NCBI RefSeq assembly: GCF_014905175.1
Contig: NC_057790.1
Coordinates: 6,262,001-6,326,000 of the forward strand
Direction of reading: 5' to 3'
Origin: Aphidius gifuensis
Lineage: Eukaryota > Arthropoda > Insecta > Hymenoptera > Braconidae
Length of the DNA: 64,000 bases
Shown: positions 1 through 10,240 of the stretch, one piece after another
How the letters are laid out: every line of letters starts with the position of its first letter
Numbering within the stretch: the first letter of the stretch is position 1
The notes under the pieces: generated by a model
The model's input: the letters and a program-made list of their open reading frames with translations, nothing else
Told to the model about the DNA's origin: nothing
The model's database searches: none
Translations under genes and position numbers: made by a program

Positions 1-1
1 A

Positions 2-187
2 GAATTGAGTTTTCAATTTTATGAATTATCATCATCATCACAAATACAATCAGCCTGACATTGTGAAATGAAAAATAATTGTATTCGTATGATATTTTTA
101 GATGATAAAAATATACAAAATTTTCATACAATTGATGATAATAATTCAAGTCCAGATTTTATACTTCCGGATGATATTCCGTTATAA
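2..187 (+). CDS. Possible 3'-terminal coding exon of a gene entering from the left (partial)
   Basis: The frame starting at base 2 reads an acidic, Asn/Asp/Ser-rich peptide ending in PDFILPDDIPL at a TAA (185-187). The composition looks coding rather than random. One in-frame TGA sits at 56-58, so the stretch as a whole is not an open exon. A usable acceptor (tatttttag) ends at 101, so the real last exon may be only 102-187, with the upstream part intronic or another exon. The product is not recognised. The gene would be convergent with the mL64 gene. Confidence 0.35.
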
Positions 188-522
188 ATAATCATGATGA
201 TACTGTTTATAATATTGATAGTTGATTCAATTGGCTATAAGTGTGCCTTAACAAAAAAAATTCATTATTTATATATATAATAAATATTAATGAAAATGTT
301 TTATCAAAAAAAAAAAAAAAACTTGTGAGTGTTTGTCGATAGACATGATTTATTACTTGTACTATTCACGATTTGTCTTCTAGTCTTTAATTAATTAATC
401 ATGATGATTTTTGTATTAGCAAAGAAAATAAAATATTTACAATTTAAAAAAAAATCAAAACAGCTTAATTATTTTTAGCTTTTAATAATTTTATACTGCT
501 CATACAATATTAAAAAATAATT
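188..522. other. Intergenic, AT-rich
   Basis: Between the putative plus-strand 3' exon and the mL64 stop codon. It holds A/T runs (for example an A run near 306-320) and several AATAAA-like hexamers that could serve either convergent gene. I see no gene here. Confidence 0.5.
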
Positions 523-1471
523 TTATTCATTTTGTTGTTGTTTTTCTGAGCTTTTAGGTTGTTCTTCTTTTTTTGTTGTAACACTTTTTGATTGTTCCAT
601 CAATTGTGCCATAATTTTTTTTGATCTTTCTTCTTTTTTTGCTGCCTTCTTTAATTTTTTATCTTCTTTTTCTTTCATTTCAATCATTTGTTTAAATCTT
701 TCATCACCTATAACATTAAACATCATTTAAATAAAATTTCTAATTTAATTATATAATAAAACTAAGTCAACTTACGAGGATCAATTTTAAATCCAAATTG
801 TCGTCGTACTTCTTCTACAAGACGTTCTTTACGTTCTTTTGCTGCAAGCATTTCTCTTTCTTTTTTATTAATTTTGTCAGTTAAATCTTTTTGCCATTTA
901 TCAACCATTGACATATTTTTTGCAATTTCCATTTCTCTATAAAAATAATAGCCAATATTAAAACAATGTTTATTAAATATATAATAGTAATAATAATATA
1001 CCTTTTTTGTATTTTTTCTTCTGCTTCTTTGTGACGTTGTTCAATGAGTTTCCAACGTTCTTGTACTGACAAAGGATATCCTGTATTTTCATAATCAATT
1101 TTATCATCAATTTCTTCTTTTGTTGGCCAAATTGAACCAACTGGTACATCCAATGAATCAATGCCATATCTACCAACAGTTCTTTGCTTAAAACGAACAG
1201 TATCATGAATCCATAACATACTTTCTGTATATGGTTTTACACCCATTATTCTATTACGATCTTGTGGTCGTAAATTTGATTTATTTCTTTTTTTTAATAA
1301 TGCCTCTTGTTCTTCAGGTGTTTTATAATCAAGATATTTTGGAGTCTCATCAGCATCAACATCATCAATTTTATTTACATCTTTTGTTGAATAACATTGC
1401 TTTAACAAAAGTCGATAAATTCCAACATTTAATCCAATGCCTTTTTCACTTATTAACACTCTTGAATTCAT
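523..1471 (-). CDS. mRpL64: Large ribosomal subunit protein mL64 (GADD45GIP1/CRIF1 family)
   Basis: Three exons: 1471-1002, 936-776 and 707-523, with GT/AG sites and consistent phase, giving about 271 aa. The order of motifs matches the family: a short N-terminal mitochondrial-targeting-like region (residues 1 to about 30), a Trp/Arg-rich segment (YTESMLWIHDTVRFKQRTVGRYG), the SVQERWKLIEQRH helix, then a long charged Lys/Glu coiled coil ending in a Gln-rich tail. Family members sit on the mitochondrial large ribosomal subunit; the vertebrate protein (CRIF1) is also reported in nuclear and insertion roles, which cannot be judged here. The start is the first Met of the open frame and gives a plausible presequence. 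It may be convergent with a gene ending at 187. Confidence 0.85.
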
Positions 1472-2074
1472 TGTTAAATATTATTATTAATTATTTTTTT
1501 TTTAGACATGTACTATCAACAATAATAATTTGTAATTTTATTGTAATTTGTAACCTTAAAATTTTTATTTTGCAATGTTTACTGGTTAAGGTAGAGTTTC
1601 CATTGAAACGACAGTATTTTTCGTCAAATGAAAATTCACTGTCGGTAAACTAGATGTCAATAAAAATGGTATAAATAAATTCATAATAATTATAATAAAT
1701 ATTTAAAATGATTAAATTTACTTTCACATTATTGTTATTATTTGCATCAAGTTATTTCAAGTTAGAATTAATTAGTTTAGTTGGATATATTTATTTATAT
1801 TGTTATTATTTATCAGAAATCAGCTGAGAGAGAATTGGGCTCCACACAGATAAAATTTAAATTCAAACACACACGTGAGAAGCATGGGTACGACCAATAG
1901 AGTTACAGCAAAATTTAACACACTTAATTACAATTAATTAATAATAATAATAATATAATTTGATAATTTATTTTTGAATAAAAATCATTACATGATGCAA
2001 GGGTAGCACTGTGCTCATCAAATAACCAGGTGTTTTCTTTATTTCATTTATAAATTATAATTAGCGACTTAATA

Positions 2075-2165
2075 TTTTCTCCGGTATTGATCTGATCATG
2101 CCGTTGTATTTTCTCCGATATCAATGAGCCAAAAATGTAGTAATGTCGGAGAAATATTTCCACCA
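2075..2165. repeat. CTCCGG hairpin, copy A
   Basis: Imperfect inverted repeat: TTCTCCGGTATTGATC at the left, and GTCGGAGAAATATTTCCACC at the right. Closely similar copies lie at 4041-4134 and 5639-5734, and related fragments at 15776-15800, 16612-16655 and 16921-17033. The arms and the recurring TTTCCACC end suggest a non-autonomous hairpin (MITE-like) family. Confidence 0.6.
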
Positions 2166-2264
2166 TAGAAAATTTATGAAAAAGCGTGATTGACTTTATA
2201 TTTAAAATTTTATTTTTTATGTTTATTTAATGCTTTGAAATATATATTATCAATAATATTTATT

Positions 2265-2346
2265 TAGGGAGATGGGGGTAAAATGGACACTTTTTCCTGT
2301 CTGAATACATGTAAAATGAGTATTCGTTTTGCCCCCATCGTCCCTA
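2265..2346. repeat. 82-bp hairpin element
   Basis: Terminal inverted repeat: TAGGGAGATGGGGGTAAAAT on the left, and its near reverse complement ending CCCCCATCGTCCCTA on the right, around a short loop. It lies inside segment copy A and I do not see it in copies B or C, so it probably inserted into A after the duplication or was lost from the others. G-rich arms are unusual in this AT-rich background. Confidence 0.65.
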
Positions 2347-2540
2347 TATCAATTTTTTATTTAAGGTTCCATATTATTTAATTATTATTAATTCCATATG
2401 AAAATTATCTAAAAAAAATTTTGGTATGAAACAAGTATCCATAATGTCAAGGTGTAACTTCAGCAATGCCGCAACTATCACAATAAGTTCATATTGATTG
2501 ATCGTCGTCAAATGTTTTAACCCTTTTAAATTTTTTTAGC

Positions 2541-2695
2541 CCTTTGACCCAAACATAATGAGACTACATTTATTCTGTTTATTGTCAAAAAGATCCTGTA
2601 GTAGCTAACAAAAATAAAATTTCTTATACACAATTGCTACTTCAGGATCTTATTGACAATGATCAGAATAAATAGTCTCATAATGTCTGGGTGAA
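2541..2695. repeat. Long hairpin, copy A
   Basis: Imperfect inverted repeat with arms of about 60 nt. The left arm carries ACCCAAACATAATGAGACTA and ends TAGCTA; the right arm starts TGCTACTTCAGGATCTTATT and ends ATAATGTCTGGGT. A third partial arm in left orientation follows at 2731-2805. Equivalent structures are in the other two segment copies (4485-4622 and 6095-6252). The 2637-2822 minus-strand open frame is a by-product of the hairpin. Confidence 0.65.
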
Positions 2696-3099
2696 CGTTC
2701 ACATAAAATTCACGTTTATAAAAATTGCTTTGACTCAGGCATAATGAGACTGCAATTATTTCGTACATTGTCAGGAAGATCCTAAAATAGCTAACAAAAA
2801 TAATTTCTTTTTTTTTTATCATTGTTTAATATCTCAATTAGAAAGTAAATTTCATGTTAAAAATATAATTTTATTTTTTCCATTTCAGTTAGTCCAATTA
2901 CGTTTTTTAATTTATAAAATAATTATATCTACGTAAGAGAAAAATTTCCTAAAACAATAATAAATAGAGGAAAAGAAAAACATTGAATAAAATAAATAAA
3001 AAATGGTTTTATTTTTGTCATAGTGAAATTATAGAATTACATTTTTTTTTTTTTTTTGATGATAATTTATTGCTACTGATATTAATGTTCACAAGATAC

Positions 3100-3400
3100 C
3101 CTAGACCAGTGAAATTGTTAGACTTATTGTTTTGCGAGTTTGTTGAGTCTTAAATTTAGTGCTTTTAGACATTTTTAATTCATTGAAAATTCCAAGTAGA
3201 AGAGATGTTAAGTTATTATTGCTGATATCAAAAAAATAAAAGTTGAAATATAAATTCTTAAAAGTATCAGAGTAAAGACTTGGCAATTTGTTTAATTTTA
3301 ATGTTAAATTACAAATTTTGATTGTAAGCTCAAGCGGTTAAAATATCTTAATTCTTTAAAAGTATCATTTGACAATGATGTCAATACACTGCTACTGATA
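3100..3400 (-). pseudogene. LRR pseudogene fragment, copy A
   Basis: The minus strand reads a typical LRR phrase (SLYSDTFKNL then FFDISNNNLTSLLLGIFNEL), matching repeats in the intact LRR gene at 10241-14200. Frame is lost on both sides and only one to three repeats survive. A remnant of the intact gene's exon 1 lies upstream on the same strand at 3672-3632. No full product is possible. Confidence 0.7.
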
Positions 3401-4014
3401 AATATAATATGAACATAAATTATTAAAAAATAAATTAAAACTAGATTATGAATTATTGATTTAAAAAAAAAAACTCTTATTGAGTATACGAGGAAAATAT
3501 CTCGTTAAACAGCGTATATATATTTAATATTTTTTAAAAATTTTAATATGCAAAGTATACTATTTAAACCTATTATTAATCACTGATAAACCTATTAATA
3601 ATCAGTCTAATAATTAAATTGTAGAATAATTTTTTACTCACCCCAATTAGACAAGCAATAACTGTACTGGTTGTACATTGAGTCTTTAGGTTTGTCCAAT
3701 TATTGACTACATAACGTGAGTTTAATTATCATAAATTTAAAATAATAATATACATTAGTTGCCTAATTAATTTAAAAATAATAAATCAATGTTATTTTAT
3801 TTTAGAATGGTTTCAAAAACTATACCACTGTATTATTAAAAGAGGAATTCCTGTAACTAATAAATAAAAAATTAATTTTAAATTAATTCTTTCATTTAGC
3901 TTATTTATTTGCTTTTTTATAAATTCAGAAATTAATTAATTAAACGTAATTATTTTTATTTTTATATTTTTTTTTTTCCTTAATATATATATTTCAAAAC
4001 GTTAACATTATTCT

Positions 4015-5610
4015 TTGTAAATTATAATTAGTGATTTAATATTTTCTCCGGTATCGATCTCATGCCGGAGATTCTCCGACATCAATATCATGTCAATGAG
4101 CCAAAAATGTATTAATGCCGGAGAAATATTTCCACCACAGAAAATTTAATTGACTTTTTATTTAAAGTTTTATTTTATATATTTATTTAATGCTTCAAAA
4201 TATATATTATCATTACTTTTTATATATACTCATTTTTCATTTAAGGATTTATCATTCCATATGAAGATTCTCTGAAAAAAAATGTCTGATCCTAATGAGT
4301 GGCCTGCAGGTAAAGGTGAGTTGCAAGCCATGTAATTGTTAAGTCTCACGATGTACCTGTAGCAGATCTTGCTTCGTTAGGAGTTGTATGTTTTTGTCAA
4401 AGCTTAAAAAGAAAATTTGAATAATATGTAAAAAAATAGTGATAGTTGAAGCTATGATAGAAATTTTTATCTTTTTTTTTGACATAAAGAGACTCGGCTA
4501 TGTATTCTGCCCATTGTCAAGAAGATCCCGATGTAGCTAACAAAAATAAATTTCTTATACACAGTAGCTACTCCAGGATCTTCTTGACAATGATCAGAAT
4601 AAATAGTCTCATAATATCTGAGTGAACGTTCACATAGATTGAAAAATTTAAGCCATTACTTGTTCAAGCAATGTTTTCTCTCAATTTCATTGCAAACAAT
4701 AAATTCACGTTTATAAAAATTGACTCAGGCATAATAAGACTGCAATTATTTCGTCCACTGTCAAAAAAATTCTGAAATAGCTAACAAAAATAATTTTTTT
4801 TTTTTTTTATCATTGTTTAATATTTCAATTAGAAAATGAATTTTATGTTAGTTTTTCCATTTCAGGTTTTTTATGGTTGATATTTATAAATTACGTTTTT
4901 TAATTAATAAAATAATTATATCTACGTAAGAAAAAAATTTCCTGAAACAATAATAAATAGAGGAAAAAAAAACATTGAATAAAATAAATAAAAAATGATT
5001 TTATTTTTGTCACAGTAAAATTTTAGAATTACAATTTTTTTTTTTTTTATGATAATTTATTGCTACTGATATTAATGTTCATCAGTGAAATTGTTGGACT
5101 TATTGTTTTGTGAGTTTGTTTAGTTTTAAATTTAGTGCCTTTAGACTTTTTAATTTATTGAATTTAATTCCAGTTAGAAGAGATGTTAAATTGTTATTGC
5201 TGATATCCAGAAATAAAAGTTGAAATTAATTATTAAAAGTATCAGAGTAAAGACAATTTGTTTGATTTTAATAATAAATTACAAAATATATTGACTGTAT
5301 AACGTAAGTTTAATTATCATAAATTTAAAATAATAATATACATTAGTTGCCTAATTAATTTAAAAATAATAAATCAATGTATTATTTTATTTTAGAATGG
5401 TTCCAAAAACTATACCACTGTATTATTAAAAGAGGAATTCCTGTAACTAATAAATAAAAAATTAATTTTAAATTAATTCTTTCATTTAGCTTATTTATTT
5501 GCTTTTTTATAAATTAATAAATTAATTAATTAAACGTAATTATTTTCATTTTTATATTTTGTTTTTTTTTTTCCTTAATATATATATATTTGAAAACGTT
5601 AACATTATTC
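4015..5610. repeat. Tandem segment copy B
   Basis: Second copy of the 1.6-2.0 kb segment. It has the CTCCGG hairpin (4041-4134), the long hairpin (4485-4622), LRR remnants (about 5090-5270, antisense, heavily decayed), the TATACCACTGTATTATTAAA block (about 5412) and the closing GAAAACGTTAACATTA junction. It is shorter than copy A because the exon 1 remnant and adjoining intron piece are missing. Nearly identical sub-blocks against A and C indicate fairly recent duplication. Confidence 0.8.
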
Positions 5611-7408
5611 TTTGTAAATTATAATTAGTGATTTAATATTTTCTCCGGTATCGATCTTATGCCGGAGATTCTCCGACATCAATATCATGTCAATGAGCCA
5701 AAAATGTATTAATGCCGGAGAAATATTTCCACCGTAGAAAAGCATAATTGATTTTTTATTTAAAATTTTATTTTATATATCTATTTAATGCTTCAAAATA
5801 TATGTTATCATTACTTTTTATATATAGTCATTTTTCATTTAAGGATTTATCATTCTATATGAAGATTCTCTGAAAAAAATGTCTGATCCTAATGAGTGGC
5901 CTGCAAATGAAGGTAAATTTCTAGCCATGTCATTGCTAAGTCCCACAATGTAGGGTGTATAGAGATTTTTTTTGGAAACAACTTTTTTTTTGTAAAATGT
6001 ATTCACTAGGTTGAATAAAAGTGGAATAAAAGTGATTAATTAAGCCAAAGTTGATCATATTATTTATGAATAACTTGTGTTTATTTTCTCGGCTTTGACC
6101 CAGACATAATGAGACTATATTTATTCTGTTCATTGTCAAGAAGATCCTGATGTAGCTAACAAAAATAAAATTTCTTATATACACAATAGCTACTTCAGGA
6201 ATAAAGATCTCCTTGACAATGATCAGAATAAATAGTCTCATAATGTCTGGGTGAACGATCACATAAATCGAAATTTTTTCAAAGCCATTACTTGTTAAAA
6301 CAATGTTTTTTCTCAGTTTCATTTTAAACAATAAATTCACGGTCATATTAAAAAAAAAAAAGTGTTTTTTTTTTTTTAGTTATAATTTTAGTTTTTTCAT
6401 TTCAGGTTTTTTATCGTTGATATTTATAAATTACGTTTATAAATTAATAAAATAATTATATTCACGTAAGAAAAAAATTTCCTGAAACAATAATAAATAG
6501 AGGAAAAAAAAACATTGAATAAAATAAATAAAAAATGGTTTTATTTTTGTCATAGTGAAATTTTAGAATTACATTTTATTTTTTTTTTGATGATAATTTA
6601 TTGCTACTGATATTGATGTTCACAAGATACCCTAGACCAGTGAAATTGTTAGACTAGAGTTTTGTGAGTTTATTTAGTCTTAAATTTAGTGCATTTAGAC
6701 TTTTTAATTCATTGAAAATTCCAGATGAAAGAGATGTCAAATTATTATTGCTGATATCAAGAAATAAAAGTTGAAATTAATTCTTAAACGTATCAGAGTA
6801 AAGACTTGGCAATTTGTTTATGGTTTTAATGTTAAATTACAAATTTCGATTGTAAGCTCAAAGCGGTTAAAATATCTTAATTCTTTAAAAGTATCATTTG
6901 ACAATGATGCCAATACACTGCTACTGATACAAAAAGTAAGCTCTATAAAATACAATATATTAACAGCACATTGTGCCTTCATAAACATCTTATAAAAGCA
7001 CCAAATTTGTGAGCAAAAACATTCACGACAAGCACTTACACTTGCACTAATATCAACAACGTTGTACATTGTGTCTTTCAGTTTGTCCAATTATTGACTG
7101 CATAACGTAAGTTTAATTATCATAAATTTAAAATAATAATATACATTAATCACTTAATTAATTCAAAAATAACAAATCAATGTTATTTTATTTCAGAATC
7201 GTTCCAAAAACTATACCACTGTATTATTAAAAGAGGAATTCCTGTAACTAATAAATAAAAAATTAATTTTAAATTAATTCTTTCATTTAGCTTATTTATT
7301 TGCTTTTTTATAAATTCATAAATTAATTAATTAAACGTAATTATTTTTATTTTTATATTTTATTTTTTTTTTCCTCAAATATATATATTTCAAAACGTTA
7401 ACATTATT
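5611..7408. repeat. Tandem segment copy C
   Basis: Third copy, ending 38 bp before the PLA2 stop codon. It has the CTCCGG hairpin (5639-5734), the long hairpin (6095-6252), an LRR remnant (about 6640-6930, antisense) and the TATACCACTGTATTATTAAA block (about 7211). The stretch about 6940-7050 (including ACATTGTGCCTTCATAAACA) has no counterpart that I see in A or B, so it is private to C or was lost elsewhere. Open frames at 5936-6346, 6771-6995 and 6818-7090 are by-products. Confidence 0.8.
6640..6930 (-). pseudogene. LRR pseudogene fragment, copy C
   Basis: The minus strand reads ASLSNDTFKELRYFNRFELT, a degenerate 24-residue LRR unit like those of the intact gene, followed by broken repeats. 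It is preceded by unrelated sequence rather than further repeats. It is one of three or more relics of an LRR gene array in this part of the window. Confidence 0.65.
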
Positions 7409-7446
7409 ATTCGGTGTTATCGTTTGGTAATCATAAAATTTAACAA

Positions 7447-8463
7447 TTAGAAGTCCTGATTATCAAACCATTGTTCCGTCTTATTTTTTTTTGTATCAAG
7501 ATTATATTCAAGACATTTTTTCTCAGCAATTCGTTTGCTAAAATAAAATTTAAAAATTAAAAAAAAAATTAATAAAACTGTCTTTGTTATTTTAATTAAA
7601 GTAAAGTATACCTATCTTTTTTTTTACAAGATATTATTGGATATTCCAATGCAAAACACTGAGGTCGATAAATATTAAAATATGTGTAACCAATACTTGA
7701 TGCAATTGGACTGTCAGCTTTTTTTAAGCATTTATAAAAATCATGATCACACAAGCAATTTGATCTAAACATAAATATCATATTAATTAATGATTATTAA
7801 ATTAAAAAATATAAACCATAATATTATTTAAAGTTAATTGTTATTACCGTGTGACAATTCCATTATTCAAAAGTCTTCCTTTAGATTCTCCTGCATTAAT
7901 CGTACTAAAACATTGATCATGAGCTGAAATAAAAAATATTATTTAATTTCTTTTACTTGTATTTTGTTTTTTATATTAAATTTAATTTATATAAATATTT
8001 ATTTACATCGACAACAAGCATCTGTTTTGTCAAATGTACCAAGTGAATCATTTGTTGAAGCAATATTTCCAGATCCACACCATTTAGTTCCTGATGAAGA
8101 CAAAAAAATTATTAGTATAATTAAAATGCATTCAGCAATAATTACTAAATTAACCTGTTGTTTTTATAATTATTTTTTTTTTACAGTTAATCTCTTTAAA
8201 ATACCTGGATAAACAGCATGAAATGATGAAAAAAATTTATTGAGTAAATCTCCGATTCCTGTTGTGTTTTTTGAAGCATCATTACCAGTGATATCATTTA
8301 CAATTCCTTTAATATTACTAACAGCATTTCCAACTCCTTGAAGTCCTTTTTCAACTTCTGTACGATATGTTGGAACTTTTTCATCTCCTTTTATTTCAGA
8401 ATTTCCAAATATTAAAATAACATAAAATATAACAAGTAAAAATTTTCCAACAAACGAATTCAT
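7447..8463 (-). CDS. Secreted group III phospholipase A2
   Basis: Five exons: 8463-8205, 8090-8007, 7923-7848, 7764-7612 and 7537-7447, all GT/AG and in frame, about 220 aa. Residues 1 to about 25 form a signal peptide (hydrophobic LLVIFYVILIFG). A linker of about 60 residues precedes the catalytic domain, which opens with the Ca2+-binding WCGSGN loop, then the active-site CCRSHDQC (His-Asp pair), a CLCDHDFYKCL segment and a C-terminal EQWFD tail, all typical of the family that includes bee venom PLA2. The enzyme hydrolyses the sn-2 ester of phospholipids. No inactivating change is seen in the readable motifs. Whether it is a venom component or one of the common non-venom insect paralogues cannot be told from sequence. 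It lies next to the LRR segment array and a secreted LRR gene. Confidence 0.88.
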
Positions 8464-9690
8464 TGTTTTAGGAGTTTTTTATTTTTTTAAAAAAAAGACT
8501 ATTTCACAACTGTTATCAATTATATATATGCGTGACAATAAATAAAAATATTATTATTAACTTATTATCTTTTTAAAAAATAATGGCGCAATAATTATTA
8601 TTGCATGTCATTGGGTTTATAAGTAGCTCTGAATTCAATATCAATCGAGTGATAAAACTTATCGAAAGTAATTTTATTCATGAAGGTAGATGTTAAAATA
8701 TTTTTTTTTTTAAAAAAAAGGTAAAAAATTGATAAAAATAAAGATGTTAAATATTAATTGTTATGCTGAATAATTTCAGAAAAACAAACTGTCATTTTCC
8801 TGAATAAAGCGATAGTTATAATTAAATTTTGAAATTTAAAAAAAAAAAAAAATGTATTTACCATATCAATGTATCAGTTTATTCAAATTTTTCCACACTA
8901 ATATGTGTAGAAAGAAAAAAAAAATAATTGAAAAAAAATATTTGCATGAATTGAAATTGACAAATATATTTATTTATTATTGATTTATTTTATGATGGTA
9001 TATAAATTTTTTTTGTTGACTTTTTGTGTAGCTTGTTAAATAGTATTTTATTTAAATTACATATTAATTAAATTAATTACAATTCTTTTGAATGTAGTTA
9101 AAAGAAAAAAATATATATATATTTTACTATTGCTGTATTTTTAAAATGAATAAAAATTTATTCAAGTCATTTAATAATAATTATAGTTATTACAGACTAT
9201 ATTAACGAAAAATATTCAATTAATTTTTTTATTTTTATATATAATGTTTATAATAAATACTTATCTTTGTAATTTTATTAAACTAAATTCGGCTAAAATT
9301 CAATGAGGATTCGTTGAGCTTTGAAGAAGTGAAGAGTAAAAAACGAGTAAGACATATACGTAAAACCTTAAGAAAAAAAATCACCAAAATTAATCCATTA
9401 AATTATAAATAATATCTTACTTTCATATATCGATAAATTTATAAGTGTTCCAGATTTAAATATCACGGGCTTATGTGATTTTGTAATTATAATTTCCAAC
9501 GAACGTTTATATTTTTTATCAAATTTCCGCCAATTACTTGTTATCAAATGCAAGTGTTTTACTCTACATCATCAACAAAAAAAAAAAAATATAAATTACA
9601 ATTCATATTAATATAAATAGTCTACAAAAGTATCAATTATTTTTTCATACTTGATTTATTCCAACAGTAAACGTTATACAGCAACGTCAT
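8464..9690. other. Intergenic region upstream of PLA2
   Basis: AT-rich sequence that should hold the PLA2 promoter just above 8463. Homopolymer A/T runs (8821-8850, 9579-9590) and short TA repeats are present. No gene or strong repeat structure was recognised. Confidence 0.5.
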
Positions 9691-10009
9691 ACAGCAATAA
9701 TTATTATGGCCAATGGTTTTGTATATACAAAAAAAAAAAAGATCCCAGTTACAACAACAAATTATTGTTCTGTTCATTATCAAAATAATTATAAAAATAA
9801 ACAAATGGACATAATTATCAGGGTAACAATAGATATTAATTACAAGAATAGAAATGCTGTTGATGGTACTGGTCAATCATTTCATCGTGGTAAATCATGC
9901 AGATGCTATTTCTCAATCACAGTCACAAATAGTTCATGTTAATATACTCAATTATCATCATCATTATTCATTGCCAATTGGTGGACAACAAACAGTTACA
10001 GCTACTTAA
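9691..10009 (+). pseudogene. Coding-like relic, unidentified
   Basis: This stretch is less AT-extreme and reads coding-like peptides that jump frame: IPVTTTNYCSVHYQNNYKN in one frame (about 9740-9800), then DGTGQSFHRGKS, then in another frame an ending ISQSQSQIVHVNILNYHHHY and SLPIGGQQTVTAT with a TAA at 10007-10009. The composition (Gln/His/Ser-rich) resembles a regulatory-protein tail. Frame breaks and a poly-A run (9729-9740) argue for a decayed or retro-inserted fragment. I do not recognise the family. Confidence 0.3.
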
Positions 10010-10240
10010 TATGATCAAAATTATTGTTGTATATTATAAATAAATAGACCCCCTATTTTTTTTTTCAACAGAAATTACATTTTTTATTTAATAATAATAA
10101 TTACATTTTGAGTAATAAATTTTATGAAAAGAAAATAATTAAATCTTTTACAGTTGGAAAAACGTTAGTGTATTTAAATGTTTAAATTTTGGCACATAAT
10201 GTGTTTTTAAATTATCCAAAATGATCAAACAAGTGTCTCA

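Larger units (their letters stand above)
2051..4014. repeat. Tandem segment copy A, with decayed LRR gene
   Basis: First of three head-to-tail copies; the others are at 4015-5610 and 5611-7408. Shared landmarks in order: the CTCCGG hairpin (2075-2165), a long hairpin (2541-2695), a decayed LRR reading antisense (about 3100-3400), the block with TATACCACTGTATTATTAAA (about 3815), and the junction ATTTCAAAACGTTAACATTA. Copy A also keeps a remnant of LRR exon 1 with its splice donor (3632-3672), matching 14130-14170 of the intact LRR gene. The order exon 1 then LRR on the minus strand is preserved, so this is a shrunken, broken paralogue rather than a processed copy. Confidence 0.8.

Noticed and set aside
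1231..1653. 140-codon plus-strand open frame
   Set aside because: Antisense shadow of the mL64 first exon, with typical His/Leu-rich mirror composition.
5936..7090. Open frames of 74-136 codons in segment copy C
   Set aside because: They run through hairpin arms and decayed LRR sequence. Equivalent positions in copies A and B are not open.
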